This document shows positions 32,801 through 32,903 of a stretch of 32,903 nt of DNA, in pieces. Source of the stretch: SIG578 sp045655125 (lineage in GTDB: Bacteria; Bacillota; Clostridia; Oscillospirales; Ruminococcaceae); contig JAZOOR010000031.1 in NCBI GenBank assembly GCA_045655125.1, forward strand, positions 1 to 32,903. The letters are read 5' to 3'. The translations under genes and the position numbers were made by a program. The notes under the pieces are model-generated. The model was not told the origin of the DNA. It saw nothing but the letters and a program-made list of their open reading frames with translations, and ran no database searches. The stretch's first letter is position 1. Each line of letters opens with the position of its first letter.

Positions 32801-32903
32801 GAATACCGTGGTCCTGAATTTCTATATAGAAGTTTTCTTTTCCGAATATATCAATATATGTTTGTGCGCATTTTAAAGCGCCATCAAAATCATCGTTTAC
32901 AAG
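29880..32903 (-). CDS. dnaE: DNA polymerase III subunit alpha (DnaE), 5' end outside the window
   Basis: DnaE is a replicative polymerase subunit of the C family. The frame stays open to the right edge, so 1007 residues are visible and roughly 150 N-terminal ones (most of the PHP domain) are missing. It enters with the end of the PHP domain (TNDAHYIEKEDSRMQHVLIC). The palm has GPGRGSGAGSLAAYC and MPDFDVDF (catalytic Asp pair, near 32140), then VTFGTMAAKQAIRDVGR, YRPGPMDSIPEY and GCIVYQEQVMQI. A tandem HhH region and a C-terminal OB fold (ISILGVITQIKVK) follow. It is the DnaE1-like form without an internal exonuclease domain, not PolC. The in-frame ATG at 32693 is internal. Confidence 0.97.
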   Translation of the reverse strand, partial: LVNDDFDGALKCAQTYIDIFGKENFYIEIQDHGIPEQKKILGDLFKLSQQTGVGLVATNDAHYIEKEDSRMQHVLICIQTNKTVDEEGGLEFSTEEFYIKSQSEMEHLFSAYPNAIKNTVKIAERCNVTFEFGNTKLPNYTAPTGESNREYFYRLCFEGLYRNFGKNVDKSIVDRLNYELSVIEKMGYITYYLIVYDFIRFAKEKNIPVGPGRGSGAGSLAAYCIGITGIDPIRYQLLFGRFLNPERISMPDFDVDFCYERRQEVIEYVIEKYGSDHVAQIVTFGTMAAKQAIRDVGRALGMSYQSVDEIAKLIPNDLKITIDKALNTSEKLKEKYNESQQIKELIDMARKLEGMPRHSSMHAAGVVITDKPVSNYVPLQKNDDSVVTQFPMTTLEELGLLKMDFLGLRTLTVIDDAVKLIKKKHPDFDENEIDINDIATFEMLSKGSTKGVFQFESAGMREELMELKPQCIEDLIAVISLYRPGPMDSIPEYNRNRHNPEAITYKHPLLKPILEVTYGCIVYQEQVMQIFRSLAGFSLGRADLVRRAMSKKKFDVMEKERHNFIYGSEECDGAIKRGVDEKTANEIFDQMLSFASYAFNKSHAAAYAFVSYKTAYLKCHYPVEFMAALMTSVLDNTDKLISYVSACSEIGIKVLPPDISHSDMGFTVDGENIRFGLLAIKNLGKGVISSIINIRNRDGDFTSFYDFCKKMYGKDFNKKSIESLIKSGALDSMGYNRRQMMEGYLGIFDKIEAENRRTQYGQTNLFAIESREEIYKDNFSLPEIPEFSNDVVLRFEKETIGMFLSGHPVLPYSPIIVQNKFITTGRLSEGAENFSDGEKISILGVITQIKVKNTKSNKSMANILLEDLEGSVEILVFPNILMRYESMLYEYKTDDKKSIVVIHGTIDMKDEGSVKIICDKVSSPSDYSISQQPDRKLFLKIPSKDSYEYNSILNLLSREVNGNCQVIARISDTNELIKFPEKYSTVADPKIISNLKNLLGDDCVVLR

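Noticed and set aside
1..32903. CRISPR arrays, transposases, phage genes, tRNA or rRNA genes
   Set aside because: I looked for repeated spacers, DDE or recombinase motifs and cloverleaf sequences with CCA ends and found none; all large frames fit housekeeping families.

Overview
This is a bacterial chromosomal window of moderately low G+C content. The gene families, the strong Shine-Dalgarno sites (often GAGGTGAT or GGAGG), the sigma-A-type promoters and the U-tailed terminators point to Bacillota, class Clostridia. An anaerobic gut lineage such as the Oscillospirales is plausible, but nothing in the sequence fixes genus or species. Almost everything is conserved housekeeping. I see no phage, insertion sequence, CRISPR array, tRNA or rRNA.

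Layout. Positions 1-202 hold a structured leader that looks like an L20-type autoregulatory leader, followed by infC-rpmI-rplT and a strong terminator (1387-1420). From 1478 to 19233 runs a long, tightly packed + strand cluster: a TrmH/SpoU rRNA methylase, dprA, topA, trmFO, plsX, rnc, a radical SAM protein, smc (own promoter), ftsY, rdgB, yhbY, nadD, yqeK, rsfS and leuS. It combines RNA modification, DNA topology and chromosome organisation, membrane lipid and SRP functions, NAD synthesis and ribosome biogenesis. rpsU follows with a consensus promoter, a two-hairpin leader and its own terminator. Then come yqeG, an endonuclease IV-like TIM barrel, an M24 aminopeptidase, efp with its own promoter, and an acidic zinc-ribbon protein with a Cys-rich tail, closed by a terminator at 23166-23200.

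Positions 23201-24870 are a visibly more AT-rich stretch. They carry a candidate 44-residue membrane micro-ORF, a DUF3343 (putative Se/S carrier-like) protein and a class V aminotransferase-fold cysteine desulfurase. After a promoter come cdaA and cdaR (c-di-AMP synthesis and its regulator) and a COG2509-type FAD-dependent dehydrogenase. A 13-bp stem at 28783-28812 separates this from the - strand, where pfkA has its own promoter downstream of a partial dnaE that runs off the right edge.

Several starts differ from the longest open frame: topA 3620, smc TTG 9821, ftsY GTG 13445, yhbY 14961, yqeK 15872, leuS GTG 16831, the zinc-ribbon gene 22712, DUF3343 23498 and the desulfurase TTG 23730. dprA may start at a rare CTG. 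No clearly novel system was found. The most interesting items are the two r-protein leaders, the micro-ORF/DUF3343/desulfurase module, the Cys-rich tail protein next to EF-P, and the possible CTG start of dprA.
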